From Flavobacteriaceae bacterium (GTDB lineage: Bacteria; Bacteroidota; Bacteroidia; Flavobacteriales; Flavobacteriaceae): a stretch of DNA of 12,237 bases. The stretch is from positions 1-12,237 of the forward strand of contig JAUXCI010000047.1 in assembly GCA_030618945.1 (NCBI GenBank). Reading direction: 5' to 3'. Positions 1 to 6,107 of this stretch are shown here, piece after piece. The first letter of the stretch is position 1. Each line of letters begins with the position of its first letter. The notes below the pieces were generated by a model. That model worked only from the letters and a program-made list of their open reading frames with translations. It had not been told where the DNA came from and did no database searches. The position numbers and the translations under genes were made by a program.

Positions 1-2
1 AC

Positions 3-62
3 GAAAAAAAAGAAATATACTCTGTCTTGTCAGAGGCTATAAACAAACGATTTCAACAATAA
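3..62 (+). CDS. 3' end of an upstream gene, possibly a DUF2520 Rossmann-like protein (partial)
   Basis: An open frame runs in from the window edge and ends at TAA (60-62), 10 bp before the phosphatase gene. The 19 visible residues include EIYSVLSEAINKRF, which resembles the usual C-terminus of Rossmann-like/DUF2520 proteins of Flavobacteriia (an IYxxLTxSI-type helix). In that group this gene often sits directly before a KdsC-like HAD gene, which matches the arrangement here. The call rests on a very short tail plus context, so the product is tentative. The close spacing suggests it belongs to the same operon as the genes that follow. Confidence 0.5.
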   Translation, partial: EKKEIYSVLSEAINKRFQQ

Positions 63-72
63 AGTAAATATC

Positions 73-600
73 ATGGAGAAAAGCTATAAAGAAATTATGC
101 CTAATATTACCACCTTTATTTTTGACGTAGACGGGGTATTAACGGATGGCTCAGTTAGCATTTTCCCCGATGGAGAATTGGTGCGAACCATGAATACAAA
201 AGATGGATATGCCTTAAAAACAGCCGTAGATAATGGTTACAATGTTTGTATCATTTCGGGAGGAACAAATCCTGGCGTAAAGTTGAGATTAAAAGGTCTG
301 GGTATTACCGATATTTATCTTGGTGCACATAATAAAATTGAGCAAATGGATGAATATTTGGATATCTATAATATTGATCCAAAAAACGTGTTGTATATGG
401 GAGATGACATTCCTGATTTACCCGTCATGAAAATTTGTGGCCTTGCTGCCTGCCCTAAAGATGCGGTTCCAGAAATACAGGAGGCGTCCCACTATATCTC
501 TCAAAAAAAAGGAGGTAAAGGTTGTGCAAGAGATGTCATTGAACAGGTTATGAAAGTTCAGGACAAATGGAAGAATCAATTTGATGCTAAATATGATTGA
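73..600 (+). CDS. kdsC: KdsC-type HAD phosphatase (3-deoxy-D-manno-octulosonate 8-phosphate phosphatase)
   Basis: A 175-residue cytoplasmic phosphatase of the YrbI/KdsC branch of the HAD superfamily. In this family the enzyme hydrolyses KDO 8-phosphate to KDO and phosphate, a step toward the lipopolysaccharide inner core. Visible motifs are FDVDGVLTDG with nucleophile Asp18 and acid/base Asp20, motif II Ser62 in ISGG, motif III Lys88 in GAHNK, and motif IV GDD (Asp111, Asp112) in YMGDDIPDLPVM. There is no large cap domain, as expected for this tetrameric C0 subclass. Length matches the family norm (about 170-190). The ATG at 73 follows the upstream stop by 10 bp, and the yihY-type gene starts 5 bp after this stop, so operonic expression is likely. 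A different sugar-phosphate substrate cannot be excluded from sequence alone. Confidence 0.88.
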   Translation: MEKSYKEIMPNITTFIFDVDGVLTDGSVSIFPDGELVRTMNTKDGYALKTAVDNGYNVCIISGGTNPGVKLRLKGLGITDIYLGAHNKIEQMDEYLDIYNIDPKNVLYMGDDIPDLPVMKICGLAACPKDAVPEIQEASHYISQKKGGKGCARDVIEQVMKVQDKWKNQFDAKYD

Positions 601-605
601 ACATT

Positions 606-1535
606 ATGAGTACAGAGGAAAAATTACAAAATATTCCTATAATCAATTGGCTCATTAAATTGCTTCAAAAGATTAAAATACCCGGTATGGAGGGTATGAA
701 TATTTATGATCTTTTGGAAATGTATATCTCAGGAATTGTTAAAGGTGCTTTGACCTCCCGAGCAGGAAGTATCGCCTTTAGTTTCTTTATCGCTCTCTTC
801 CCGTTTGCCTTATTTGTTTTAACACTTATTCCCTTTGTTCCAATCGAAGGCTTTCAGGATGATTTTATGGCATTTATCTTTAAAGTGATGCCATCCAAAG
901 ATGCAAGTGATGCAGTTGCACACGTATTGAATGATATTGCAAACAACAAATACGCAGAGTTACTTTCTTTTGGATTTCTTTTATCCATTTTCCTGATGAC
1001 CAATGGTGTAAACGCCATATTAAGTGGATTTGAAATCACATATCATCAAATTGAAACCAGAACTGTTGTAAGACAATACATTGTTTCCTTAGCCATTTCG
1101 CTCGTGCTAACCTTATTTTTACTTATTACCGTAGGTGTGATCATCTTTATTGAATTTTTTGTAAAGTCATTAAACGAGCAAGGTATGGTTAGTGATACAA
1201 GCTATTGGGTGGGTATACTGCAGTTCCTAATTTTGATTGTAATGTTATATATAGTCATCTCTTTTTTATATTATTTTGGCACAAGAGAAGGGAAAAATAT
1301 TTCATTTTTATCGCCGGGAAGCATTCTTACGATCATTCTTTTTATGCTCAATTTTAAAATCTTTAAAATATATATTGAAAAATTTGCCCAGTACAATCAA
1401 TTGTATGGCTCCATAGGGACGGTTTTGGTCATCATGCTTTTTATTTGGCTAAATTCTATTATATTGCTCCTCGGATTTGAATTAAATGCAAGTCTGCTAA
1501 AGTTACATCATAAGCACCAGGAAAATAAAAAATGA
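606..1535 (+). CDS. YihY/BrkB family inner membrane protein
   Basis: A 309-residue polytopic membrane protein of the YihY/BrkB family (once misnamed ribonuclease BN), whose molecular function is not settled. After an amphipathic N-terminus come the conserved RAGSIAFSFFIALFPF segment (residues 52-67) and hydrophobic segments near 56-80, 118-140, 157-185, 203-224 and 236-252. The C-terminal hallmark YGSIGTVLVIMLFIWLNSIILLLGFELNA lies at 267-295, and the tail is basic and histidine-rich. I chose the ATG at 606, 5 bp after the phosphatase stop. A TTG at 597 in the same frame would overlap that gene and adds only three residues. The stop overlaps the next start as ATGA at 1532-1535, so translation is probably coupled. 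A role in the envelope is plausible given the KdsC neighbour, but that is inference. Confidence 0.88.
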   Translation: MSTEEKLQNIPIINWLIKLLQKIKIPGMEGMNIYDLLEMYISGIVKGALTSRAGSIAFSFFIALFPFALFVLTLIPFVPIEGFQDDFMAFIFKVMPSKDASDAVAHVLNDIANNKYAELLSFGFLLSIFLMTNGVNAILSGFEITYHQIETRTVVRQYIVSLAISLVLTLFLLITVGVIIFIEFFVKSLNEQGMVSDTSYWVGILQFLILIVMLYIVISFLYYFGTREGKNISFLSPGSILTIILFMLNFKIFKIYIEKFAQYNQLYGSIGTVLVIMLFIWLNSIILLLGFELNASLLKLHHKHQENKK

Positions 1536-1963
1536 AACGGACATCACTCCTATTTATAATTTTCGTCTTTCTATTTTTATCTGTAAAAGCACAAAATGTT
1601 TTGGGTAAATGGTACAGTCTAGATCCTGATTCGGGTGAAAATGAATCGATTATAGAACTGTACGAAAAGGATAATCGGGTTTATGGAAAAATAGTTACTT
1701 TGTTAAAAAAAGAGGATCAGGGTAAAACATGTGTAGAATGCACTGGAAAAGACAAAAACCAAGCTCTTGAAGGTTTGGTTATTGTACGCGGATTAATCAA
1801 AGCTGGAGATGAATGGGGCGACGGAAAAATACTGGATCCAAAAAATGGTAAATTGTATAAATGCAATATTTCATTGGTTGAAAAAGATAAATTAAAATTA
1901 AGAGGCTATATCGGTTTTTCTTTAATTGGCCGAGATGAATACTGGCACAGGGTTTTGGAATGA
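1532..1963 (+). CDS. DUF2147 secreted protein, first of a tandem pair
   Basis: A 143-residue protein with a Sec signal peptide (MKRTSLLFIIFVFLFLSVKAQ, likely cut after KA), then a DUF2147 domain covering the rest. Typical features are GKWYSLDPDSGENESIIELYEKDNRVYGKI at the start, CVECTGKDKNQALEGLVI in the middle, WGDGKILDPKNGKLYKCNISL, and RGYIGFSLIGRDEYWHRV at the end. It should be periplasmic or outer-membrane associated. The family has no established function. Three cysteines (two in CxxC, one in YKC) are shared with the next gene's product, which suggests a disulfide or metal site. It overlaps both neighbours by 4 bp (ATGA), and the second copy directly downstream looks like a tandem duplication that has since diverged. 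Confidence 0.88.
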   Translation: MKRTSLLFIIFVFLFLSVKAQNVLGKWYSLDPDSGENESIIELYEKDNRVYGKIVTLLKKEDQGKTCVECTGKDKNQALEGLVIVRGLIKAGDEWGDGKILDPKNGKLYKCNISLVEKDKLKLRGYIGFSLIGRDEYWHRVLE

Positions 1964-2412
1964 GATTGAGATTAATTTTCTTTATGTTTATCTTTTCTTT
2001 TTTGACTTTTGATAAGGTCGAAGCACAAGTTGTGGTCGGTAAATGGAAAACCTATGACATCTTTGATAAAACCAAAGAAGAATCGATAGTTGATGTTTCT
2101 ATTGTCAACAACCAGCTTTTTGTAAGAATACATAAAATTATTCCCACTGAACATATAAACGATATCTGTGTCAATTGCTCAGGTAAACAAAAGGATCAAC
2201 CCATATTGGGAATGGTAATTTTAGAAGGCGCAAGTTACGAGGACGGCGTATGGAAAGGTGCAAAAATATTAAATGCTAAAAATGGCAAGCGTTATGGCTG
2301 CCATATTTCCTTAGATGGAGATGATTTATTAAGAGTTCGTGGTTTTATTGGTTATCCAATCTTTGGCAAAACCTTGTATTGGACAAGAGTAAAGAACAAT
2401 GATTTCAGGTAA
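1960..2412 (+). CDS. DUF2147 secreted protein, second of a tandem pair
   Basis: A 150-residue DUF2147 paralogue of the preceding protein, with signal peptide MRLRLIFFMFIFSFLTFDKVEA and a mature start QVVVGKW. It aligns along its whole length with the first copy: GKWKTYD, CVNCSGKQKDQPILGMVIL, GAKILNAKNGKRYGCHISL, VRGFIGYPIFGKTLYWTRV. The CxxC pair and the later cysteine are conserved between the copies. The canonical ILDP is changed to ILNA here, and GRDEYW to GKTLYW. The ATG overlaps the previous stop (1960-1963), and this is the last gene of the left operon. The function is unknown; the pairing suggests two related binding or envelope-protection proteins, but that is only inference. Confidence 0.87.
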   Translation: MRLRLIFFMFIFSFLTFDKVEAQVVVGKWKTYDIFDKTKEESIVDVSIVNNQLFVRIHKIIPTEHINDICVNCSGKQKDQPILGMVILEGASYEDGVWKGAKILNAKNGKRYGCHISLDGDDLLRVRGFIGYPIFGKTLYWTRVKNNDFR

Positions 2413-2453
2413 AATCAATTCAATGATTTTAAGTTTTGACCTTGCTGAAATCA
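2400..2453. terminator. Nested inverted repeats between convergent genes, candidate bidirectional terminator
   Basis: A 9-bp perfect outer arm pair (TGATTTCAG at 2400-2408, CTGAAATCA at 2445-2453) encloses a 7-bp perfect inner pair (AAAATCA at 2411-2417, TGATTTT at 2424-2430, 6-nt loop). The outer arms reach into both stop codons (plus stop at 2410-2412, minus stop at 2451-2453). The stems are AT-rich and have no strong U-tract, so termination would be weak or depend on other factors. The position between convergent operons is the main support. Confidence 0.35.
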
Positions 2454-2882
2454 CTTAAACCTGTATCTCACATTTAATCCAAAATTCTCGTATACAAAAT
2501 CCATTTTTTCCAGAACGATAACTGCTGGCCTATAATCCAGGCCAATAGTTATAGGGGTTCTGGGAAAACCGTATTCCAATCCAACTTCACCGGCAACCCC
2601 AAACTTAAACTCGCTTGCAAATAACGTTGTTAGTCCCACTCCCACATAGTAACGCAAATCAGGACTCCGAAAAATATCCTTAATCACAAAATCATAAAGC
2701 ACCTCCACGCCTACATTATCTCCAAAAGAGACTGAGGCGTGAATTCGTTTTTCTTTAATTGGGATTGTCCCGTCAATACCAATGTTATTTTCATAGGTAT
2801 TACCAAATCTCAATCCAATTTCCTGAGCACTGATGTGAAGGCTAAAAAAAATCACGAATGCGGTGAAAAATAATTTTTGCAT
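2451..2882 (-). CDS. Small secreted beta-rich protein, probable outer-membrane barrel, third gene of the B12 operon
   Basis: A 143-residue protein I do not recognise as a named family. It has a Sec signal peptide (MQKLFFTAFVIFFSLHISA, mature start QEIGLRFGN). The rest alternates short amphipathic strands and turns (GLRFGNTYENNIGIDG, IHASVSFGDNVGVEVLYDF, LRYYVGVGLTTLFASEFKFGVAGEVGLEYGF, ITIGLDYRPAVIV) and ends NFGLNVRYRFK. That pattern, with an aromatic-rich C-terminal strand, suggests a small outer-membrane beta barrel of perhaps eight strands. I chose ATG 2882; a TTG at 2888 adds only two residues. It starts 29 bp after the lipoprotein gene stop, in the same direction, so it is probably transcribed with the riboswitch-controlled genes, although a promoter-like element lies just before it. 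A role in cobalamin uptake is inferred from position only. Confidence 0.7.
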   Translation of the reverse strand: MQKLFFTAFVIFFSLHISAQEIGLRFGNTYENNIGIDGTIPIKEKRIHASVSFGDNVGVEVLYDFVIKDIFRSPDLRYYVGVGLTTLFASEFKFGVAGEVGLEYGFPRTPITIGLDYRPAVIVLEKMDFVYENFGLNVRYRFK

Positions 2883-2906
2883 GGACAAATTTCAAAATAA
2901 TAAACG

Positions 2907-2914
2907 CAAATTTA
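2907..2914 (-). promoter_or_regulatory. Possible internal -7 promoter element before the small OMP gene
   Basis: Read on the minus strand, TAAATTTG followed by C matches the Bacteroidetes -7 consensus TAnnTTTG and equals the element before the riboswitch. It overlaps the stop codon of the BtuG-like gene and lies 24 bp before the small OMP start codon. I see no clean TTG -33 element at the expected distance, so this may be chance in AT-rich sequence. Confidence 0.3.
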
Positions 2915-3967
2915 AGGAAATACAATGTTTCCAGGAACTATTCCTGTCGTAATCGTTTCTAAAAGTGATCCTGAACTGATATTAAACACTTTAAGGGTTC
3001 CCTCACTGGCGAAACCACCTGCATCTGTCCCAAAATATTCTCCATTTTTAACCTCGGCAGCATAGTAAAAACCATCCAGGCCATTTAAAGCAGCATTGGG
3101 TAAATTAGAATCTTCAATATTCATTTCATACACTTTCCCATTTAAATGATAGTAGAGCCTCCCCATATCATAATTTAACAAGGCTGGATGATCGCTTAAG
3201 GAAAAGTCAATGTTTTTAGTTTCAAATGTAGAAGGATTGATACTGTACAGAGAACCTGAAGTTTCAGTACCCGTCCAGGAAGGACTACCGCCGCATAACA
3301 CCCGTATTTGACCGCTTCCATCAACAGTTATTGAATTTGGAACATCACTTACAGGAATGCTGGTTTTAATTGAGTTTTGATTGATATCAATAACAAAGAC
3401 CTTATCATTGTTCCCATAGCCTCCTTGCAAGCAAACAAATAAATTATCTCCATTTATAATCATTTTTTCTGGTCCCTCTCCAACACTTATCCTTTCAACT
3501 ACGGTGTTTGACTGTAGATTGATTACGCTTACAAAATCATCTGAGGTGTTAAAGGGATCGCCCCAATTACTTACATAAGCCATGCCATCAAGGGCAACAA
3601 AGTATCGTGGATTGTTTATGTCATCACCCTCAATTGTCGTGATTTTTTCCATGGTAAACCTGTTCACTACAACAATTTTATGAGAATTATTTACCACGAT
3701 ATAAGCCTTATCCCCTTCAACATACATTGAATTGACAATATTTCCGAGGTCTTCACCATTTACTGTTTTATACACTTGCTGACTTACAGAACCGTCATCA
3801 CCTATGAATGTAAGGGTTCCGCTACCATTTTGAAAAGGTCCCTCGTTTGTTACAAAGTATCCATTTTCATAATCGCCCAATGGCTCTTCTGAGGATGGGT
3901 CATCGTCCGAACAGGAAGCAAATAATAGTATAAAGGTGAGTAGAGTAATGATGTTTAGCTTTTTCAT
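2912..3967 (-). CDS. BtuG-like surface lipoprotein, YncE/DUF5074-type beta-propeller
   Basis: A 351-residue lipoprotein. The signal peptide MKKLNIITLLTFILLFASC ends in a lipobox with acylated Cys19, followed at once by SDDD, an acidic stretch like the export signal that sends Bacteroidetes lipoproteins to the cell surface. The rest is a repeated YncE-like propeller pattern: GNIVNSMYVEGDKAYIVVNN, VVVNRFTMEKITTIEG, YVSNWG, VSVINLQSNTVVERISVGEGPEKM, VFVIDINQNSIKTSIPVSDVPNSI. In Bacteroides, BtuG is a surface seven-bladed propeller that binds cobalamin extremely tightly and caps BtuB. This gene starts 7 bp after the receptor stop in a riboswitch-controlled operon, which supports the same job. I chose the ATG at 3967 because a start at 4078 lies inside the receptor gene and would bury the signal peptide. 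The BtuG assignment is inference; a generic DUF5074 label is safe. Confidence 0.85.
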   Translation of the reverse strand: MKKLNIITLLTFILLFASCSDDDPSSEEPLGDYENGYFVTNEGPFQNGSGTLTFIGDDGSVSQQVYKTVNGEDLGNIVNSMYVEGDKAYIVVNNSHKIVVVNRFTMEKITTIEGDDINNPRYFVALDGMAYVSNWGDPFNTSDDFVSVINLQSNTVVERISVGEGPEKMIINGDNLFVCLQGGYGNNDKVFVIDINQNSIKTSIPVSDVPNSITVDGSGQIRVLCGGSPSWTGTETSGSLYSINPSTFETKNIDFSLSDHPALLNYDMGRLYYHLNGKVYEMNIEDSNLPNAALNGLDGFYYAAEVKNGEYFGTDAGGFASEGTLKVFNISSGSLLETITTGIVPGNIVFP

Positions 3968-3974
3968 TTTGGTT

Positions 3975-5795
3975 TTATATTTTAAAATTAATTTGTAATA
4001 AATAATTTCTATTTGGCATAGGCCTATAGGCCACTGATTCGTATTTAACATTAAATAAGTTATTGATAGCGAAGCCAATATTCATTCGGTCTTTTATAAT
4101 ACTTCGTAAAAATGACACATCCGACAGCCAATAAGCTTGGAGTGATTGTGTATTAGAAGGGGTCGTATAAACCGCTCCTGTGTATTGAAGGTTATAATTG
4201 AATTTCCATTTATTCCAGGCATAATCCAAGATGGCATTTCCCTTGTGTTTAGGAACATAGATAAGTTGTTTGTCATTGTCATCATCTTTGGCTTGGGTAT
4301 AATCATATTGTATCTTGAGATCCAACAAATGTGAACCAAAATTCTTTGTAAGGTTAGCTGCCAATTCTACCCCGTAGTTCGAAGCTTTACTTATATTCTG
4401 AGGTTGCCAAAAATCAGAACTTACTGGACGCCATTGAATGAGATCATCACTTTTGATCATAAAAACAGCTCCGCTCAGGTTAAATATTTTATGCTTATAA
4501 TCCAGTCCTATTTCGCCGGAAAGACTTTTCTCAGGCTTTAAATCCGGGTTTCCACCTGGTTCCCAATACAAATCATTAAAAGTAGGTAACCTGTAGTTTG
4601 AAGAGAATGCTGATCTTATCGTAAAGTTTTGACTCAAAAGATACTTGGCATCAATTGAGTAAATAAAGGGAATATCATAGGCTGATGAGGTCCCTGCTCT
4701 CACACTTATATTGTACATCAAACCCTTTATCGGCTGATGATGGAATAATAAATATGAGCTAAAGTCATTTTGTTCAACGGCAGCTATATTCGAGCCGCTT
4801 CCATTTGATTTTTCAAATTCCAGGCCGGCTCTAATGAGCATTTCGTTGTTAATGAAATAGCTAAAGTCATATTTTCCAATCAAACGACGGCTTTTACCTA
4901 TAGATTCATTTTTAGGAAAATCACTGTCAAAGAGGTAAGTGAATTTTTCATATAGAAAAGCGCCTTTAAAAGAGGAACTAAACCGATCACCCAGGTATTT
5001 CCAATCAAGTAGCATCCGGCCATCAGTATTCAATAGCTTGGCCTTGCTTATTGTGGATAAGGTTCTAGAAAGGTTTCTATCATTGTCAAAAAAGGATGTA
5101 TTTAAAGTCAGCGAATTCCTTTCATTGATCTTATACCCCAGTGTTGTATTAAAATTATAGTTACTAAACGCTCCATTTTCATTTTTAAGATCAGTCCCTA
5201 AATAAGGATAATCATTTTCTGATGTCAAAGCCCCCAGACCTAGCTTAGCAAAGAATTTTTCATTAGCCCATTGGCCTTTCATTTGGGTGAAATAAGTTTC
5301 ATAGCTTCCCGCTCCCAATAAAATTTCAGCCTTGTTATTCTTTTCAAAAACAACTTTATCTTTAAGGTTTATGGCTCCTCCTATCGCTCCGTTGCCCAGT
5401 AAAACACTGCCTCCACCTTTTCTTATTTCCACCTCATCAAAGCCATTGGCTTGGACTGTATTAAAATCAGTTTGGCCATTCATAGCCGAATTAATATCTA
5501 TTCCATTCCAGTATACACCTGTTTGTGACGCGCTTGTTCCTCTCAAGGAGATGGAAGAAACCATGCCGTTACCATTTTGTTTAAAATAAAAATTAGCCTG
5601 TTTTTGTAATAGATTCCCGAGACTCTGGTAGCTTTTACTCAAAATGGAATCTGAAATAATGGAGACTTGATATCCACTATTGAGGACAGGAGAAAAATTT
5701 CCTCGCAGTATTATTTCATCAAGTTCGTTGATACTGTCATTTTGGGAATATACTATCCCAAAACAAAAAAAGAAAAGCAGTACAGTTAATTTCAT
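3975..5795 (-). CDS. btuB: BtuB-like TonB-dependent outer membrane receptor for cobalamin
   Basis: A 606-residue TonB-dependent receptor, about the size of Escherichia coli BtuB and without the N-terminal carboxypeptidase-like domain of SusC-type receptors. The signal peptide (MKLTVLLFFFCFGIVYS) is followed by a TonB-box-like ELDEIIL near residue 24. The plug spans roughly 35-145, with VSSISLRGTSASQTGVYWNGIDIN, FDEVEIRKGGGSVLLGNGAIGGAINL. The remainder is a beta barrel with the family motifs NYRLPTFNDLYWEPGGNPDLKPEKS and, near the end, NIGFAINNLFNVKYESVAYRPMPNRNY. It would import cobalamin using TonB energy. A cobalamin riboswitch lies directly upstream on the same strand, which fixes the likely substrate, and the BtuG-like gene follows after 7 bp. 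Corrinoid range (cobinamide, other lower ligands) cannot be read from sequence. Confidence 0.92.
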   Translation of the reverse strand: MKLTVLLFFFCFGIVYSQNDSINELDEIILRGNFSPVLNSGYQVSIISDSILSKSYQSLGNLLQKQANFYFKQNGNGMVSSISLRGTSASQTGVYWNGIDINSAMNGQTDFNTVQANGFDEVEIRKGGGSVLLGNGAIGGAINLKDKVVFEKNNKAEILLGAGSYETYFTQMKGQWANEKFFAKLGLGALTSENDYPYLGTDLKNENGAFSNYNFNTTLGYKINERNSLTLNTSFFDNDRNLSRTLSTISKAKLLNTDGRMLLDWKYLGDRFSSSFKGAFLYEKFTYLFDSDFPKNESIGKSRRLIGKYDFSYFINNEMLIRAGLEFEKSNGSGSNIAAVEQNDFSSYLLFHHQPIKGLMYNISVRAGTSSAYDIPFIYSIDAKYLLSQNFTIRSAFSSNYRLPTFNDLYWEPGGNPDLKPEKSLSGEIGLDYKHKIFNLSGAVFMIKSDDLIQWRPVSSDFWQPQNISKASNYGVELAANLTKNFGSHLLDLKIQYDYTQAKDDDNDKQLIYVPKHKGNAILDYAWNKWKFNYNLQYTGAVYTTPSNTQSLQAYWLSDVSFLRSIIKDRMNIGFAINNLFNVKYESVAYRPMPNRNYLLQINFKI

Positions 5796-5801
5796 TACAA
5801 T

Positions 5802-5820
5802 AGTTTTTCTTCCGAAAACT
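5802..5820 (-). promoter_or_regulatory. Hairpin between riboswitch and btuB start, possible expression platform
   Basis: On the minus strand, AGTTTT and AAAACT pair perfectly (5820-5815 with 5807-5802) around a 7-nt loop CGGAAGA. The hairpin ends 6 nt before the btuB ATG. The purine-rich loop GGAAG is the only ribosome-binding-like sequence here, so the hairpin could decide access to the start in response to the aptamer. This is a structural reading, with no direct evidence of switching. Confidence 0.35.
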
Positions 5821-5830
5821 TTTTTGTTAT

Positions 5831-6008
5831 GAAATGTGGCAGGTTTCCTGACTTGCGTCTTGTTGTTGACCTTCCCTTCAAATTAAGAAAGTGGTCGTTC
5901 ACGAACAACAATCACCGTTTAAAACGGCTGAGCTTACAGTTGCGGAGACAGCTCTCGATTTTCACGAGATTCCCATTTTATTATCCCGCTTAGGCGGGAC
6001 CAAATTCC
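5831..6008 (-). ncRNA. Cobalamin riboswitch (adenosylcobalamin-type aptamer) controlling btuB
   Basis: Read on the minus strand this contains the conserved cobalamin aptamer elements in order. A 6-bp P2-type hairpin (TCCCGC-CTAA-GCGGGA, 5999-5984) is followed by AAAATGGGAATCTCGTGAAA. Next is the B12 box core CTGTCTCCGCAACTGTAAG, with the invariant GCAACTGTAAG at 5943-5933, then CCACT, GAAGGGAAGG, and the closing AAGTCAGGAAACCTGCC (about 5852-5836). An 8-bp long-range helix pairs TTGTTGTT (5911-5904) with AACAACAA (5867-5860). It is oriented toward the receptor gene, so it should repress btuB and the genes behind it when cobalamin is plentiful. It fills most of the 312-bp gap between the two divergent arms; the plus-strand genes lie outside its transcript. 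Confidence 0.96.
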
Positions 6009-6012
6009 GGTG

Positions 6013-6020
6013 CAAATTTA
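6013..6020 (-). promoter_or_regulatory. Bacteroidetes -7 promoter element for the riboswitch/btuB operon
   Basis: TAAATTTG on the minus strand fits the Bacteroidetes TAnnTTTG consensus exactly. A start site some 5-8 nt downstream would begin the transcript just before the aptamer's first helix, with no wasted leader, which supports the call. The -33 TTG is not evident at the usual distance; a T-rich run (complement of 6038-6044) lies near there. Confidence 0.55.
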
Positions 6021-6073
6021 GCTGCTTCAGGCCTATGAAAAAAATTAATGCCCTGTTTTATTTTAAAATATTG

Positions 6074-6081
6074 TAAACTTG
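6074..6081 (+). promoter_or_regulatory. Possible -7 promoter element for the btuFCD arm
   Basis: TAAACTTG differs from TAnnTTTG at one base and lies 26 bp before the btuF-like ATG, so a transcript from here would have a short leader without the riboswitch. No convincing -33 element is seen. With the minus-strand element at 6013-6020, the two promoters would be back to back about 60 bp apart. Confidence 0.3.
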
Positions 6082-6107
6082 CCAAGGCAAAATAAAACCC
6101 AATTTAT

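Noticed and set aside
597..605. TTG start for the YihY protein overlapping the phosphatase stop
   Set aside because: ATG at 606 is only 9 bp downstream, is a better codon and avoids overlap.
854..1039. Minus-strand open frame inside the YihY gene
   Set aside because: Fully opposite a well-recognised gene, no recognisable domain; an antisense shadow. Other short antisense frames in the receptor, peptidase, nuclease and channel genes were rejected for the same reason.
3968..4078. Longer start for the BtuG-like gene, adding 37 residues
   Set aside because: It lies inside the receptor gene, and it would put the lipoprotein signal peptide in the middle of the protein. The ATG at 3967 gives a perfect signal peptide and a 7-bp operon gap.
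5041..5160. Plus-strand open frames within the receptor gene as small antisense proteins
   Set aside because: Receptor coding is clear across the region, and the antisense translations have no signal, domain or initiation context.
5895..5911. GTTCACGAAC-like palindrome as an operator between divergent arms
   Set aside because: The sequence lies in the aptamer and is explained by its helices (including the 5904-5911 with 5860-5867 pairing).
5891..6076. 61-codon plus-strand open frame in the intergenic region
   Set aside because: It is the antisense of the conserved riboswitch aptamer, has no family resemblance, and ends before the btuF start. Chance frame.
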